40,252 bases of DNA. Source: RGIG9608 sp045612365 (GTDB taxonomy: Bacteria; Bacteroidota; Bacteroidia; Bacteroidales; Paludibacteraceae). Below the pieces are notes generated by a model, which worked only from the letters and a program-made list of their open reading frames with translations, was not told the origin of the DNA and did no database searches. Shown one piece after another: positions 27,083 through 35,648 of this stretch. The DNA is taken from the NCBI GenBank assembly GCA_045612365.1, contig JAZKYY010000006.1:1-40252 (forward strand), written 5' to 3'. How positions within the stretch are numbered: the first letter of the stretch is position 1; every line of letters starts with the position of its first letter. A program made the position numbers and the translations under genes.

Positions 27083-27577
27083 ATGTTTTCCATTATTGTT
27101 GCGTTATCGCAAAATTATGTGATTGGTAAAAATCAGGATTTGCTATGGCACATTTCCGACGATTTGAAAAGGTTTAAGCAAATCACTTTAGGGTCACCCG
27201 TAATTATGGGCAGAAAAACATATCTCTCTTTACCTAGACGTCCTTTGCCTAATAGGCGCAACATTGTTCTAACTTCGCAACAGAATCTACAATTGGATGG
27301 TTGCGAAGTTGTTTCTTCAATAGAGACTATACAACAAATGGCAGATTCTGAACAAGAGTTTTTTGTCATTGGTGGAGGAAGTGTTTACGAGCAATTCTTT
27401 CCTCTTGCTAACAAACTCTATATTACATGGGTTTATCAAGATTTTGAAGGGGATACTTTTTTCCCCTGTTTCGACGAAGAAGAGTGGGAAATCGAAGAAA
27501 AATCTCCACAATTCCACGACGAAGAATCAAATCTTGATTTCGCCTATTTTACCTACAAACGAAAACAAAAATTATAG
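27083..27577 (+). CDS. folA: Dihydrofolate reductase
   Basis: 164 residues. It reduces dihydrofolate to tetrahydrofolate with NADPH for thymidylate and purine synthesis. Family landmarks: SIIVALSQNYVIGKNQDLLWHI split over residues 3-24, the catalytic acid in SDDLKRFK, VIMGRKTYLSLP (~43-54), the IVLTS segment, and the nucleotide-binding VIGGGSVYEQF (~94-104). It is co-directional with purA, consistent with nucleotide metabolism, and 21 bases from the upstream peptidase gene and 21 from the DUF819 gene. Confidence 0.97.
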   Translation: MFSIIVALSQNYVIGKNQDLLWHISDDLKRFKQITLGSPVIMGRKTYLSLPRRPLPNRRNIVLTSQQNLQLDGCEVVSSIETIQQMADSEQEFFVIGGGSVYEQFFPLANKLYITWVYQDFEGDTFFPCFDEEEWEIEEKSPQFHDEESNLDFAYFTYKRKQKL

Positions 27578-27598
27578 TTTAATAAAAACTTATCAAAG

Positions 27599-28774
27599 AT
27601 GAAAATTATCATTATTTCTTTAATCTATCTGTTTTTCCCGATTATCATTGTTTCTATTTTTCACAATTTCAAATTCATTCAAAAAGTAGGAACAGTAATC
27701 TTGGCTTACATCGTTGGCATTGTTATGTCATTAAGTGGTTTTATGCAGATGGAAACCCCTGAACTTACGGCTCAACTGCAGTCAGTACAAACATGGATTA
27801 TGAACATTATGGTTCCATTGGCAATTCCACTAATGTTGTTCAGTTGCGACTTTAAACTTTGGACAAAATCCCTTCCTAAAACAATTATGGCGCTTTTGGG
27901 GGGAATTGTTTCCATCCTAGTGGCAGTAGTAGTGGCTTTCTGGGTTTTTCGCAACAAAGGAATTGAAAATTTGTCTGACATTTCAGGAATGATGACTGGC
28001 ATTTACACTGGAGGGACAATGAACTTCTTTGCTCTTGGAAGTGCCTTAAATGTTGACCCTACAGTAATCACCATTGTTTATACGTTTGAAATGCTGGTAA
28101 CTTTCCCTCTAATTATGTTCATTGTAGGTGGTGGATATAGATTCTTCCGAAAACTACTTCCTTTCAAAGACGAACAAAAAACTTCTACTATCTCAGCAGA
28201 CAGAGTAGAAATGAGAGATGTTGAAAATTATGGCAACATGATTAATAGAAAAGTTTTTCCTCGCACAATGCTAGGATTTTTGCTCTCACTTGGTTTTCTA
28301 ATTGTGGCAGCTGGACTTTCATTGTTGATAACAGGAAAACTCAATGAGCTTATCATTATTCTAGTAATTACCACACTTTCTATCATTGCATCTTTCTTCA
28401 AGAAAGTCAGAGATTTGCCCAAAACTTTTGAATTAGGGATGATTTTTATCCTAGTATTTAGCATTGTTGTTGCATCACAGTTTGATATATATAGCATTAA
28501 CTTCAAAGCGTTGCCACTATTGTTCTTTGTGCTATTTGTGATGACAATTGCTGTTCTTTTACATTTGATAATATCTCGATTTGCAAAAATAAATGGAGAT
28601 TTGTTTACAGTTTCGCTTGTAGGATTACTTTGTTCACCTCCATTTATTCCTCCCGTTGTTGGAGCTATGAGCAATAAAAAAGTACTAATCAGCGGTATTG
28701 CAATAGGATTAGCAGGTTATGCCATAGGAACCTATTTAGGAATTGGTATCGCTTATGTTTTAGGTTTATTTTAG
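27599..28774 (+). CDS. DUF819 family membrane protein
   Basis: 391 residues with about ten hydrophobic helices. The family-typical GGTMNFFALGSALNV segment is near residues 138-152, followed by a cytoplasmic loop (~190-215, FKDEQKTSTISADRVEMRD). The protein ends in a glycine-rich helix (GIAIGLAGYAIGTYLGIGIAYVLG across two stretches). DUF819/YjcL proteins look like secondary transporters but have no proven substrate. The gene sits in the run between folA and bipA with short gaps; nothing suggests a substrate. Confidence 0.88.
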   Translation: MKIIIISLIYLFFPIIIVSIFHNFKFIQKVGTVILAYIVGIVMSLSGFMQMETPELTAQLQSVQTWIMNIMVPLAIPLMLFSCDFKLWTKSLPKTIMALLGGIVSILVAVVVAFWVFRNKGIENLSDISGMMTGIYTGGTMNFFALGSALNVDPTVITIVYTFEMLVTFPLIMFIVGGGYRFFRKLLPFKDEQKTSTISADRVEMRDVENYGNMINRKVFPRTMLGFLLSLGFLIVAAGLSLLITGKLNELIIILVITTLSIIASFFKKVRDLPKTFELGMIFILVFSIVVASQFDIYSINFKALPLLFFVLFVMTIAVLLHLIISRFAKINGDLFTVSLVGLLCSPPFIPPVVGAMSNKKVLISGIAIGLAGYAIGTYLGIGIAYVLGLF

Positions 28775-28789
28775 GAAAACATTTTTTAG

Positions 28790-30589
28790 ATGACAAAAAT
28801 TAAGAATATAGCAATTATAGCTCACGTCGACCACGGGAAAACCACCTTGGTAGATAAAATGCTTTTGGCAGGAAAGTTATTTAGAGATAATGAGGTTGTT
28901 GGAGAATTTATAATGGATAACAACGACCTTGAACGAGAACGCGGTATAACTATTCTCTCCAAAAACGTATCCATAAACTATGGTGGATACAAAATCAACA
29001 TTATTGACACCCCGGGGCACGCCGATTTTGGTGGAGAAGTTGAACGTGTGCTTAACATGTGCGATGGCGTTTTGCTCCTAGTTGATGCCTTCGAAGGGCC
29101 AATGCCACAAACACGATTTGTACTTGAAAAAGCCATTCGTTTAGGTCTAAAACCTATTGTTGTAATCAACAAAGTTGATAAACCCAATTGCCGACCAGAT
29201 GAGGTGCAAGAAGAGGTATTCGATTTAATGTATAGCCTAGATGCTACCGAAGAACAACTTGATTTTCCTACCGTTTATGGCTCGGCAAAGCAAAATTGGA
29301 TGTCGGACGACTGGAAAACTCCTACTGACAACATTGCTGCATTGCTCGATGCAATTATAAAATACATTCCTGATCCAGAAACTATCCTTGGTCCTGCGCA
29401 AATGCTAATCACCTCTCTTGACTATTCTTCCTATGTTGGAAGAATTGCTGTTGGACGTGTACATCGTGGAGTTTTTCAAAACAATATGGAAGTTGCACTG
29501 CTAAAACAAGATGGAACAATTGCGAAAGGAAAGATAAAAGGACTGAACGTATTTACTGGTCTTGGACGTACTCCTGTTGAGTCTGTTTCTTCGGGTGATA
29601 TTTGTGCTATTGTAGGTATAGAAAAATTTGACATTGGCGATACTATTACTGACGTCAATACACAAGAGGCTCTCAAGCCAATTGCTATTGATGAACCAAC
29701 AATGAGCATGACATTTACCAATAACGACTCTCCGTTTTTTGGCAAAGAAGGGAAATTTATTACCTCGCGCCACATTCACGAGCGTTTGATGAAGGAATTG
29801 GATAAAAATCTAGCGTTGCGTGTAGAAAAGTCAGAAACGTCGGACGTATGGCGTGTTTCAGGACGTGGGGTTCTACACCTATCAGTACTGATAGAAACCA
29901 TGCGACGAGAAGGATACGAATTGCAAGTTGGTCAGCCACAAGTTATTCTGAAAGAAATTGATGGAATAAAATGTGAACCTATAGAACAAATGACTATTAA
30001 TTTGCCGGAAGAGTGTTCCGGAAAAATCATTGAAATGATTGCCAATCGCAAAGGTGAAATGACAGGAATGGACAAAAAAGGAGATCGTGTAACTCTAAAC
30101 TTTTTGATCCCTTCTCGCGGAATCATTGGTTTGAGGAACAACGTACTTACCGCTTCAGCAGGAGAAGCTGTTATGGCTCATCGTTTCTTCGAATATCAAC
30201 CTTATAAGGGTGAAATTGAACGTCGAACAAATGGCTCAATCATCGCTATGGAATCAGGCACGGCATATGCCTATGCTATCGACAAACTTCAAGATAGAGG
30301 TAAATTCTTTATTTTTCCACAAGAAGAGGTTTATGCAGGACAAGTAGTTGGCGAAAATGCAAAAGAAGGCGACTTGGTGGTAAATGTTACAAAATCAAAA
30401 AAACTTACTAATATGAGAGCTTCTGGCGCAGATGACAAGGCACGAATAATTCCTCCTATTGTCTTTAGCCTAGAAGAAGCCTTGGAATATATCAAAGAAG
30501 ACGAATACGTAGAAGTTACTCCTAAATCTATTCGTTTGCGAAAAATTATTTTGGATGAAACCGAACGAAAACGAGCAACAAAAAAATAA
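28790..30589 (+). CDS. typA: Ribosome-associated GTPase TypA/BipA
   Basis: 599 residues, full length. The translational GTPase G domain has G1 AHVDHGKTT (10-18), the switch region RERGITI, G3 DTPGHADFGGE (~66-76) and G4 NKVDKP (~126). Domain II is at ~205-295, the EF-G-like domains III and V follow, and the BipA-specific C-terminal domain (residues ~480-599, KSIRLRK) ends the protein. It acts in 50S ribosome assembly and stress adaptation. Its last 35 bases overlap the next gene in another frame. Confidence 0.97.
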   Translation: MTKIKNIAIIAHVDHGKTTLVDKMLLAGKLFRDNEVVGEFIMDNNDLERERGITILSKNVSINYGGYKINIIDTPGHADFGGEVERVLNMCDGVLLLVDAFEGPMPQTRFVLEKAIRLGLKPIVVINKVDKPNCRPDEVQEEVFDLMYSLDATEEQLDFPTVYGSAKQNWMSDDWKTPTDNIAALLDAIIKYIPDPETILGPAQMLITSLDYSSYVGRIAVGRVHRGVFQNNMEVALLKQDGTIAKGKIKGLNVFTGLGRTPVESVSSGDICAIVGIEKFDIGDTITDVNTQEALKPIAIDEPTMSMTFTNNDSPFFGKEGKFITSRHIHERLMKELDKNLALRVEKSETSDVWRVSGRGVLHLSVLIETMRREGYELQVGQPQVILKEIDGIKCEPIEQMTINLPEECSGKIIEMIANRKGEMTGMDKKGDRVTLNFLIPSRGIIGLRNNVLTASAGEAVMAHRFFEYQPYKGEIERRTNGSIIAMESGTAYAYAIDKLQDRGKFFIFPQEEVYAGQVVGENAKEGDLVVNVTKSKKLTNMRASGADDKARIIPPIVFSLEEALEYIKEDEYVEVTPKSIRLRKIILDETERKRATKK

Positions 30590-31160
30590 TCAGCAACTGA
30601 AAACCGACATTGCTTGTTGCTTGGATGTGCTACATAGGGGTGGAATTATTCTCTACCCTACCGATACGGTTTGGGGATTAGGATGCGACGCAACAAATGC
30701 TGAAGCAGTAGAAAAACTTTACAGACTAAAGCAACGTAGCGATGCAAAATCGATGCTCGTACTAGTAGATTGTGCAGGGAGAATACAAAACTATGTTGAC
30801 GAAATGCCCGACATTGCTTGGGACCTAATAGAGGTGAGCAACAAACCGCTGACAATTATCTATCCTAATGCTAAAAACTTGGCGACAAACTTACTTGCCG
30901 AGGATAAAAGTATTGGGGTGCGTGTTACAAGCGAAGAGTTTACTCAACAGCTTTGTGCACGTTTCAAAAAACCAATTGTTTCCACCTCTGCCAATATCAG
31001 CGGGAAATCTACACCGCTAATTTTTTCGGAAATAGCCGATGAAGTAACAGCAGCATGCGATTATGTAGTAAAATTCCGTCAAGACGACGTGCAGAAACAC
31101 ACTCCATCGAGCATTATAAAACTTAATGCTGACGGCTCTATACTGATAATTAGGGAATGA
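30555..31160 (+). CDS. Threonylcarbamoyl-AMP synthase (Sua5/YciO/YrdC family)
   Basis: 201 residues. It makes threonylcarbamoyl-AMP from threonine, bicarbonate and ATP, for the t6A37 modification of ANN-decoding tRNAs. Signature parts are GGIILYPTDTVWGLGCDA (~29-46), the KQRSDAKSM segment (family K-R-x-x-K-P type), and STSANISGK (~142-150). The ATG at 30555 is the only start giving a leader before the YPTDTVWG strand without losing the fold; it overlaps bipA by 35 bases, implying translational coupling. A later ATG at about 30624 would cut too far into the domain. Confidence 0.92.
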   Translation: MKPNENEQQKNNQQLKTDIACCLDVLHRGGIILYPTDTVWGLGCDATNAEAVEKLYRLKQRSDAKSMLVLVDCAGRIQNYVDEMPDIAWDLIEVSNKPLTIIYPNAKNLATNLLAEDKSIGVRVTSEEFTQQLCARFKKPIVSTSANISGKSTPLIFSEIADEVTAACDYVVKFRQDDVQKHTPSSIIKLNADGSILIIRE

Positions 31161-31190
31161 TTTTTATAATTATATATTGATACTGTAGAG

Positions 31191-32963
31191 ATGAATAACG
31201 GTGCTTATTTGAAAATGATTGGGTGGCGCGAACGCCATATTCAAAAGAAGCATTTTGTGCTACTTCTCAGTTTTTTTGTGGGCATTGGTGCGGCGCTAGC
31301 GGCGGTGGTGCTCAAAGAGACCATTCATCTGATACAAAACATGCTGACCTCGTTTTTCAAACAAGGCGAAGCCAACTACTGGTATTTGGCTTATCCGCTT
31401 ATCGGTATCACGCTAGCAAGTTTGTTTGTGCGCTACGTGGTAAAAGACGACATCAGCCACGGGGTTACCAAAATTCTTTACGCTATTTCGCAGCATAAGG
31501 CCATTATTAAAATCCACAACATGTGGTCGTCTATAGTGGCTAGTTCCATTACCATTGGGTTTGGAGGATCGGTAGGAGCCGAAGCGCCAATTGTTCTCAC
31601 AGGTTCTGCCATTGGATCCAATTTGGGTAAATTCTTCAAAATGGACCAAAAAACCTTGATGCTCCTTGTAGGATGTGGTGCAGCAGGAGCCATTGGTGGA
31701 ATTTTTAAGGCACCGATTGCAGGTGTGATGTTTACCTTTGAGGTGTTGCTCATCGATATGACCATGACTTCGCTTGTGCCTTTGCTCATTTCGTCGGTAA
31801 CAGCAACAGCTATTTCCTATTTTCTTACAGGCAACGAAGCAATGTTCCACTTCGAACATTGGGAACCTTTTACTTTAAGTCGCATTCCATACATCATTGT
31901 GTTAGGTATTGCGTGTGGATTTGTTTCTTTGTATTTCACTCGGGGGATGAATCGCTTGGAGCAAATTTTTAAGAAACTGAACAAGCCATACAAAAAGATA
32001 TTGCTCGGCGGTGCCATGCTTGGCGTGCTAATCTTTCTTTTCCCTCCTCTTTACGGTGAAGGCTACGATACGATAGGAGAACTCTTGAACGGAAATAGCG
32101 AAATGCTTTTCAACGGAAGTTTGTTCTACGAATATAGAAATCAAATTTGGGCCATTTTGCTTTATTTGAGTTTAATCGTGTTCTTCAAAATCTTTGCTTC
32201 AGCAGCAACAAATGGAGGTGGTGGTACTGGGGGTATTTTTGCACCAAGTCTTTTTGTTGGTTGTTTGACGGGATTTTTGGTGGCACAATGTTTTAACGCT
32301 TTGGGGTTAAATGTGCCAAAGAGCAATTTTGCCTTTGCCGGAATGGCGGGACTTATGTCTGGCGTAATGCACGCTCCGTTTACCGGCATATTTCTCATTG
32401 CCGAGCTTACGGGTGGCTACGACCTCTTTATGACGCTCATGATCACCTCGACCATTTCCTATGTTACAATAAAAGCCTTTGAACCACACAGCCTCTACGC
32501 CATACGTTTGGCGCAGAAAGGCGAATTGCTCACACACCATAAAGACAAAGCCGTGCTTACGCTCCTGAAGATGGAAAATGTGATAGAAACTGACCTCGAA
32601 AAAGTGTCGCCCGAAATGAACCTAGGCGAGTTGGTAAAGGTCATTTCGCATTCGCACCGCAATATTTTCCCCGTGGTAGATGCACGAGGCAAGTTGCTTG
32701 GAGCGGTACTCCTCGACGAGGTGCGCAACATTATGTTCCGCCCCGAGCTGTATCAGCGCTTCACGGTGAAGCAACTGATGATTTCCACGCCTGCACGCAT
32801 TTACCTGAATATGCCTATGGAAAAAGTGATGGATGTGTTTGAGCAAACCAACGCTTGGAACCTACCCGTAGTGGACGAAAACGACGTTTACATTGGCTAC
32901 GTTTCCAAGTCAAAAATTTTCAACTCGTACCGCCACGTATTGGTACATTTTTCGGAAGAATAA
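31191..32963 (+). CDS. ClC-type chloride channel/transporter with CBS pair
   Basis: 590 residues. Eighteen-helix ClC membrane part (~20-430): the GSVGAEAPIVLTGSAIGSN gating loop keeps the key glutamate (AEAP in place of REGP), with GGIFAPSLFVG near 348-358. The C-terminus (~450-590) holds two CBS motifs (VIETDLEKVSPEMNLGEL..., then LMISTPARIYLNMPMEKVMD...), which usually bind adenine nucleotides and regulate transport. Whether it is a channel or an H+/Cl- antiporter cannot be decided by eye. A 30-base gap separates it from the Sua5 gene. Its 3' part is visibly richer in G+C than the flanking R-M region. Confidence 0.94.
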   Translation: MNNGAYLKMIGWRERHIQKKHFVLLLSFFVGIGAALAAVVLKETIHLIQNMLTSFFKQGEANYWYLAYPLIGITLASLFVRYVVKDDISHGVTKILYAISQHKAIIKIHNMWSSIVASSITIGFGGSVGAEAPIVLTGSAIGSNLGKFFKMDQKTLMLLVGCGAAGAIGGIFKAPIAGVMFTFEVLLIDMTMTSLVPLLISSVTATAISYFLTGNEAMFHFEHWEPFTLSRIPYIIVLGIACGFVSLYFTRGMNRLEQIFKKLNKPYKKILLGGAMLGVLIFLFPPLYGEGYDTIGELLNGNSEMLFNGSLFYEYRNQIWAILLYLSLIVFFKIFASAATNGGGGTGGIFAPSLFVGCLTGFLVAQCFNALGLNVPKSNFAFAGMAGLMSGVMHAPFTGIFLIAELTGGYDLFMTLMITSTISYVTIKAFEPHSLYAIRLAQKGELLTHHKDKAVLTLLKMENVIETDLEKVSPEMNLGELVKVISHSHRNIFPVVDARGKLLGAVLLDEVRNIMFRPELYQRFTVKQLMISTPARIYLNMPMEKVMDVFEQTNAWNLPVVDENDVYIGYVSKSKIFNSYRHVLVHFSEE

Positions 32964-32974
32964 AAAAAAGCCTT

Positions 32975-33085
32975 ATGACGCAAGCGGAACAACAACGGGC
33001 AGCCAAGGACTTTGCAGAATTTTGGCAAGGGAAAAGAGACGAAAAGCAAGAACAGTCAGACGAAAAGGACGCTCGCTTACAATAG
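32975..33085 (+). pseudogene. 5' remnant of an MmeI/YeeA-like type IIG methylase gene
   Basis: The ATG at 32975, 11 bases after the ClC stop, opens MTQAEQQRAAKDFAEFWQG, the typical beginning of MmeI/YeeA-like class I DNA methylases (often fused restriction-modification enzymes). The frame then leaves the family consensus (KRDEKQEQSDEKDARLQ) and stops at 33085. The corresponding C-terminus is found at 35284-35485 on the other side of an intact R-M pair, so the two pieces probably come from one disrupted gene. The sequence between 33086 and 33245 has a short frame (QCEKYGITPNGYINYMKK) of unknown origin. Confidence 0.6.
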
Positions 33086-33245
33086 ACACAAGTTGACATA
33101 CGTTCGCAATGCGAAAAATACGGCATCACGCCTAACGGGTATATTAATTATATGAAAAAGAGCCAACGTAGCAGGCTTCCTCAAAGTAGCACGAGCTATG
33201 CTCTCGCAAAGCATTATTTAGTGTTATTGTAAGAAACAAACGCAA

Positions 33246-33273
33246 GGTGGTATTTCTAAATACTGCCTTTTTT
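33246..33273 (+). terminator. Probable rho-independent terminator before the R-M pair
   Basis: GGTGGTATTT (33246-33255) pairs with AAATACTGCC (33258-33267) with two G-U pairs and a tight loop. T6 follows. It would end transcription from the ClC side before the methylase promoter. Confidence 0.6.
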
Positions 33274-33277
33274 GTTT

Positions 33278-33285
33278 TATCTTTG
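33278..33285 (+). promoter_or_regulatory. Probable -7 promoter box of the R-M pair
   Basis: TATCTTTG, a full match to TAnnTTTG, lies 35 bases before the methylase start and just after the terminator. The -33 side is weak. Confidence 0.5.
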
Positions 33286-33319
33286 CAGGCAGATTGAAAT
33301 ATTTTTTAAATATTAAAAA

Positions 33320-34597
33320 GTGGACATTTTACAAACACAGATTGATTATTCTTGGTCGTTTTCTGATAAAACGATTAAAGATACAGCTTATATCACTCAT
33401 GGATATTACACATATCCTGCAAAATTTATACCTCAACTTGCAAAACGGCTTATTTTAGAATATTCTAAAGAGGGAGATGTCATTATTGATCCATTTATGG
33501 GAAGTGGTACAACTATTGTTGAAGCTATTGTAAATAATCGCATTGGAATAGGAACAGATATAAACGAAATCGCTAATCTTATAGCAAAAGTAAAAACAAC
33601 ACCTATTGATAATTTTGTATTGGTAAACGAGTATGAAAATATAAAATTTGATTTACAGAAACGTATAAATGTAAATTTTGAAGCTGCTCTTAAAGATGCC
33701 TTATTAAAGATCCCTAATAATGACCGTATAGATTATTGGTTTTTACCACAACAAAAAGAATTGCTGTCTATTTTGTTAGCTCGACTTTTAGAAATAGAAA
33801 ATACTGATGTTCGTAATTTTTACCTAGTTTCATTTGCCCAAATACTTAAAACGTCATCAATTTGGTTACAAAAGAGTGTGAAACCTACACGAGATTTAAA
33901 GAAAAAAATATATAATCCAATTGAACTTTTCTTAGCTCAAGCTCGAAAGATGATAAAAAAACATTATGAATTTGGATGCGAGTTAAATTCAAATGTTTTA
34001 GAAAATATAGATGTGTATAGAGTTGTAGAGTGTTCTGATTCGAGAAATATACCTTGTAAAGATAATAAAGCAGCATTAATTGTTACCTCTCCTCCTTATG
34101 TTACGTCATATGAATATGCTGATTTACATCAACTACCATCACTATGGTTGGGTTTTATGAGTGAACTTTCTGAATTTCGACAAAAATTTATAGGAAGTTC
34201 TTATAAGAAAAGAACTAAAATTGATCTAAAAAGTACAATTGCAGATGAAATCGTATTGTTACTAAAAAATAAAAAACAGGAAGAAGTTAGAAATTACTAT
34301 GCGGATATGCTTGAAACTTTTAAAGAAATTAAACGTATTTTGAAAGTAGGTGGTAAAGCATGTATTGTAATAGGTGATACTGAATTTCATGGAATTAAAA
34401 TTAGAAATGCAGAAGTATTTCAGCAACAATTTGAAAATATTGGATTTAAGACTCATAAAATTATAAAAAGAGAAATCCCCTCAAAAATGTTACCTTCTAC
34501 AAGGGATTCAAAAACGGGAAGATTTGGAAAGGCAACGGATAAAGATATAAAAATGGTATATCCAACAGAATATATAATAATAATGGAAAAATTATGA
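33320..34597 (+). CDS. DNA adenine-N6/cytosine-N4 methyltransferase of a type II-like R-M pair
   Basis: 425 residues. The SAM-binding motif DPFMGSGTT is at residues ~56-64, preceded by HGYYTYPAKFIP. The catalytic SPPY motif lies in IVTSPPYVTSYEYADL near 253. SPPY is most common in N4-cytosine and some N6-adenine enzymes, so the base is undecided. The motif I to motif IV spacing of ~190 residues contains the probable target-recognition part. The start is GTG at 33320; no nearer ATG gives the PAKF block. The gene is A+T-rich relative to the ClC gene, as expected of an imported module. Its stop overlaps the ATG of the next gene (ATGA at 34594). It would protect host DNA from that gene's endonuclease. 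Confidence 0.88.
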   Translation: MDILQTQIDYSWSFSDKTIKDTAYITHGYYTYPAKFIPQLAKRLILEYSKEGDVIIDPFMGSGTTIVEAIVNNRIGIGTDINEIANLIAKVKTTPIDNFVLVNEYENIKFDLQKRINVNFEAALKDALLKIPNNDRIDYWFLPQQKELLSILLARLLEIENTDVRNFYLVSFAQILKTSSIWLQKSVKPTRDLKKKIYNPIELFLAQARKMIKKHYEFGCELNSNVLENIDVYRVVECSDSRNIPCKDNKAALIVTSPPYVTSYEYADLHQLPSLWLGFMSELSEFRQKFIGSSYKKRTKIDLKSTIADEIVLLLKNKKQEEVRNYYADMLETFKEIKRILKVGGKACIVIGDTEFHGIKIRNAEVFQQQFENIGFKTHKIIKREIPSKMLPSTRDSKTGRFGKATDKDIKMVYPTEYIIIMEKL

Positions 34598-35268
34598 CAT
34601 TCAAAGATTTAAAAAAATTGTATGATAAGAAAAAAATGAAGTTTGGGAAAGAGGCTTTTAAACATATCTCTGAATTATTATCAGAAGCAAAGGCTCTCCA
34701 TAAGAAAGATTTCATAGGAAATGATCACGAACAATCTTGGCGTGCATTCAAAGGAAAGAATTTGGAAAAACTTATCGAATATATAATTGAAGATGAGGTT
34801 AAAAATATTGGTTTAGATGTTGTTAATGGCAATTCTTTAGAAAGGACTGAATGTAAGAATTTATCCCAAATTTTGGGTAAAGTAAAACGTAATTTGTTAA
34901 TTGATTATGGTGAATTTGGTTGTCATTTACCTGATGTTGATATTATAGTTTTTAATCCTAAAGATGCTCGTGTAGTTGCTGTATTATCAGTAAAAGTTAC
35001 TTTAAGAGAGCGAATCGCACAAACTGGATATTGGAAACTTAAACTTGCTTCTGATAAGCAGACAAAACATATTAAGGTGTTTTTTATTACACCTGATGAA
35101 GATGGCACATTGACACAAAAGAAGCCTGCAAAAAAAGGTAGAGCAATTGTTGAAAAGGATTTAGATGGTAGTTATGTTTTGACAGAGGCAAAAATAACAA
35201 CTAGTAAAAAGGTAAAATTATTTGATAAATTAGTTGTAGATCTTAAGACTATATTCAAAAATAAATGA
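34594..35268 (+). CDS. Probable type II restriction endonuclease
   Basis: 224 residues, overlapping the methylase by 4 bases (ATGA), the usual coupled R-M layout. An N-terminal helical part is followed by a PD-(D/E)xK-like core: PDVDIIVF near 111-118 and VLSVKVTLRERIAQTGYW near 130-147, where SVK would be the ExK-like element with a replaced acid. The SVKxxLRERxxQTxxW arrangement resembles BsaWI-like endonucleases, and I assign it only at that level. Recognition site unknown. No other function is suggested by the context. Confidence 0.75.
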   Translation: MTFKDLKKLYDKKKMKFGKEAFKHISELLSEAKALHKKDFIGNDHEQSWRAFKGKNLEKLIEYIIEDEVKNIGLDVVNGNSLERTECKNLSQILGKVKRNLLIDYGEFGCHLPDVDIIVFNPKDARVVAVLSVKVTLRERIAQTGYWKLKLASDKQTKHIKVFFITPDEDGTLTQKKPAKKGRAIVEKDLDGSYVLTEAKITTSKKVKLFDKLVVDLKTIFKNK

Positions 35269-35283
35269 TAAAAACATGGTAGC

Positions 35284-35485
35284 AAGCAATTTTGGACGCA
35301 CATGCACTCTATCCCGATTCTTCGCTTGCGGATTTGTACGATGAGTTATGCCACCGGAACTTCGCAAAGCTCATCAAGAAAACGACAAAGCTGTTATGGC
35401 AGCTTACGGTTTCAGCATCAAAATGACCGAATCCGAGTGTGTGGCAGAGTTGTTCAAACTTTACCAACAAGCCGTAGAGAAATAA
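35284..35485 (+). pseudogene. 3' remnant of the MmeI/YeeA-like methylase gene
   Basis: The frame QAILDAHALYPDSSLADLYDE, then in a second frame MPPELRKAHQENDKAVM...GFSIKMTESECVAEL...YQQAVEK with stop at 35485, reproduces the C-terminal end of MmeI/YeeA-like methylases (consensus ...SSLADLYDxLTMPPxLxKAH...). A small deletion or frameshift at about 35346 separates the halves. Both are too short to work. It pairs with the 5' remnant at 32975 and marks an old R-M gene into which the present R-M pair was swapped. Confidence 0.72.
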
Positions 35486-35491
35486 AAAAAA

Positions 35492-35525
35492 GCCGATTGC
35501 AGAAATGTTCTACAATCGGTCTTTT
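35492..35525 (+). terminator. Rho-independent terminator after the R-M region
   Basis: GCCGATTG (35492-35499) pairs with CAATCGGT (35513-35520), with one G-U pair and a 13-base loop; CTTTTC follows. It sits just after the stop of the methylase remnant, probably that gene's original terminator. Confidence 0.75.
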
Positions 35526-35532
35526 CTTGTAG

Positions 35533-35614
35533 TGCGCACGAAGGGACTCGAACCCCCACGCCTCTCGGCACTAGATCCTAAGTCTAGCGCGGCTACCAAT
35601 TACGCCACGTGCGC
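35533..35614 (-). tRNA. tRNA-Leu (anticodon UAG)
   Basis: On the - strand a complete class II tRNA of 82 nt: acceptor GCGCACG paired with CGTGCGC and discriminator A; anticodon stem CTAGA/TCTAG with loop CTTAGGA, giving anticodon TAG; a long variable arm (TGCCGAGAGGCGT), and a GGTTCGAGTCC T-loop. CCA is not encoded. It reads leucine CUA/CUN codons and lies next to the R-M exchange region. Confidence 0.95.
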
Positions 35615-35648
35615 GAAAGCGACTGCAAAGATAATGCATAAATTTGAT

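Noticed and set aside
35302..35532. 76-residue + strand frame over the methylase remnant
   Set aside because: It is a third frame; the recognised family residues lie in the two other frames.
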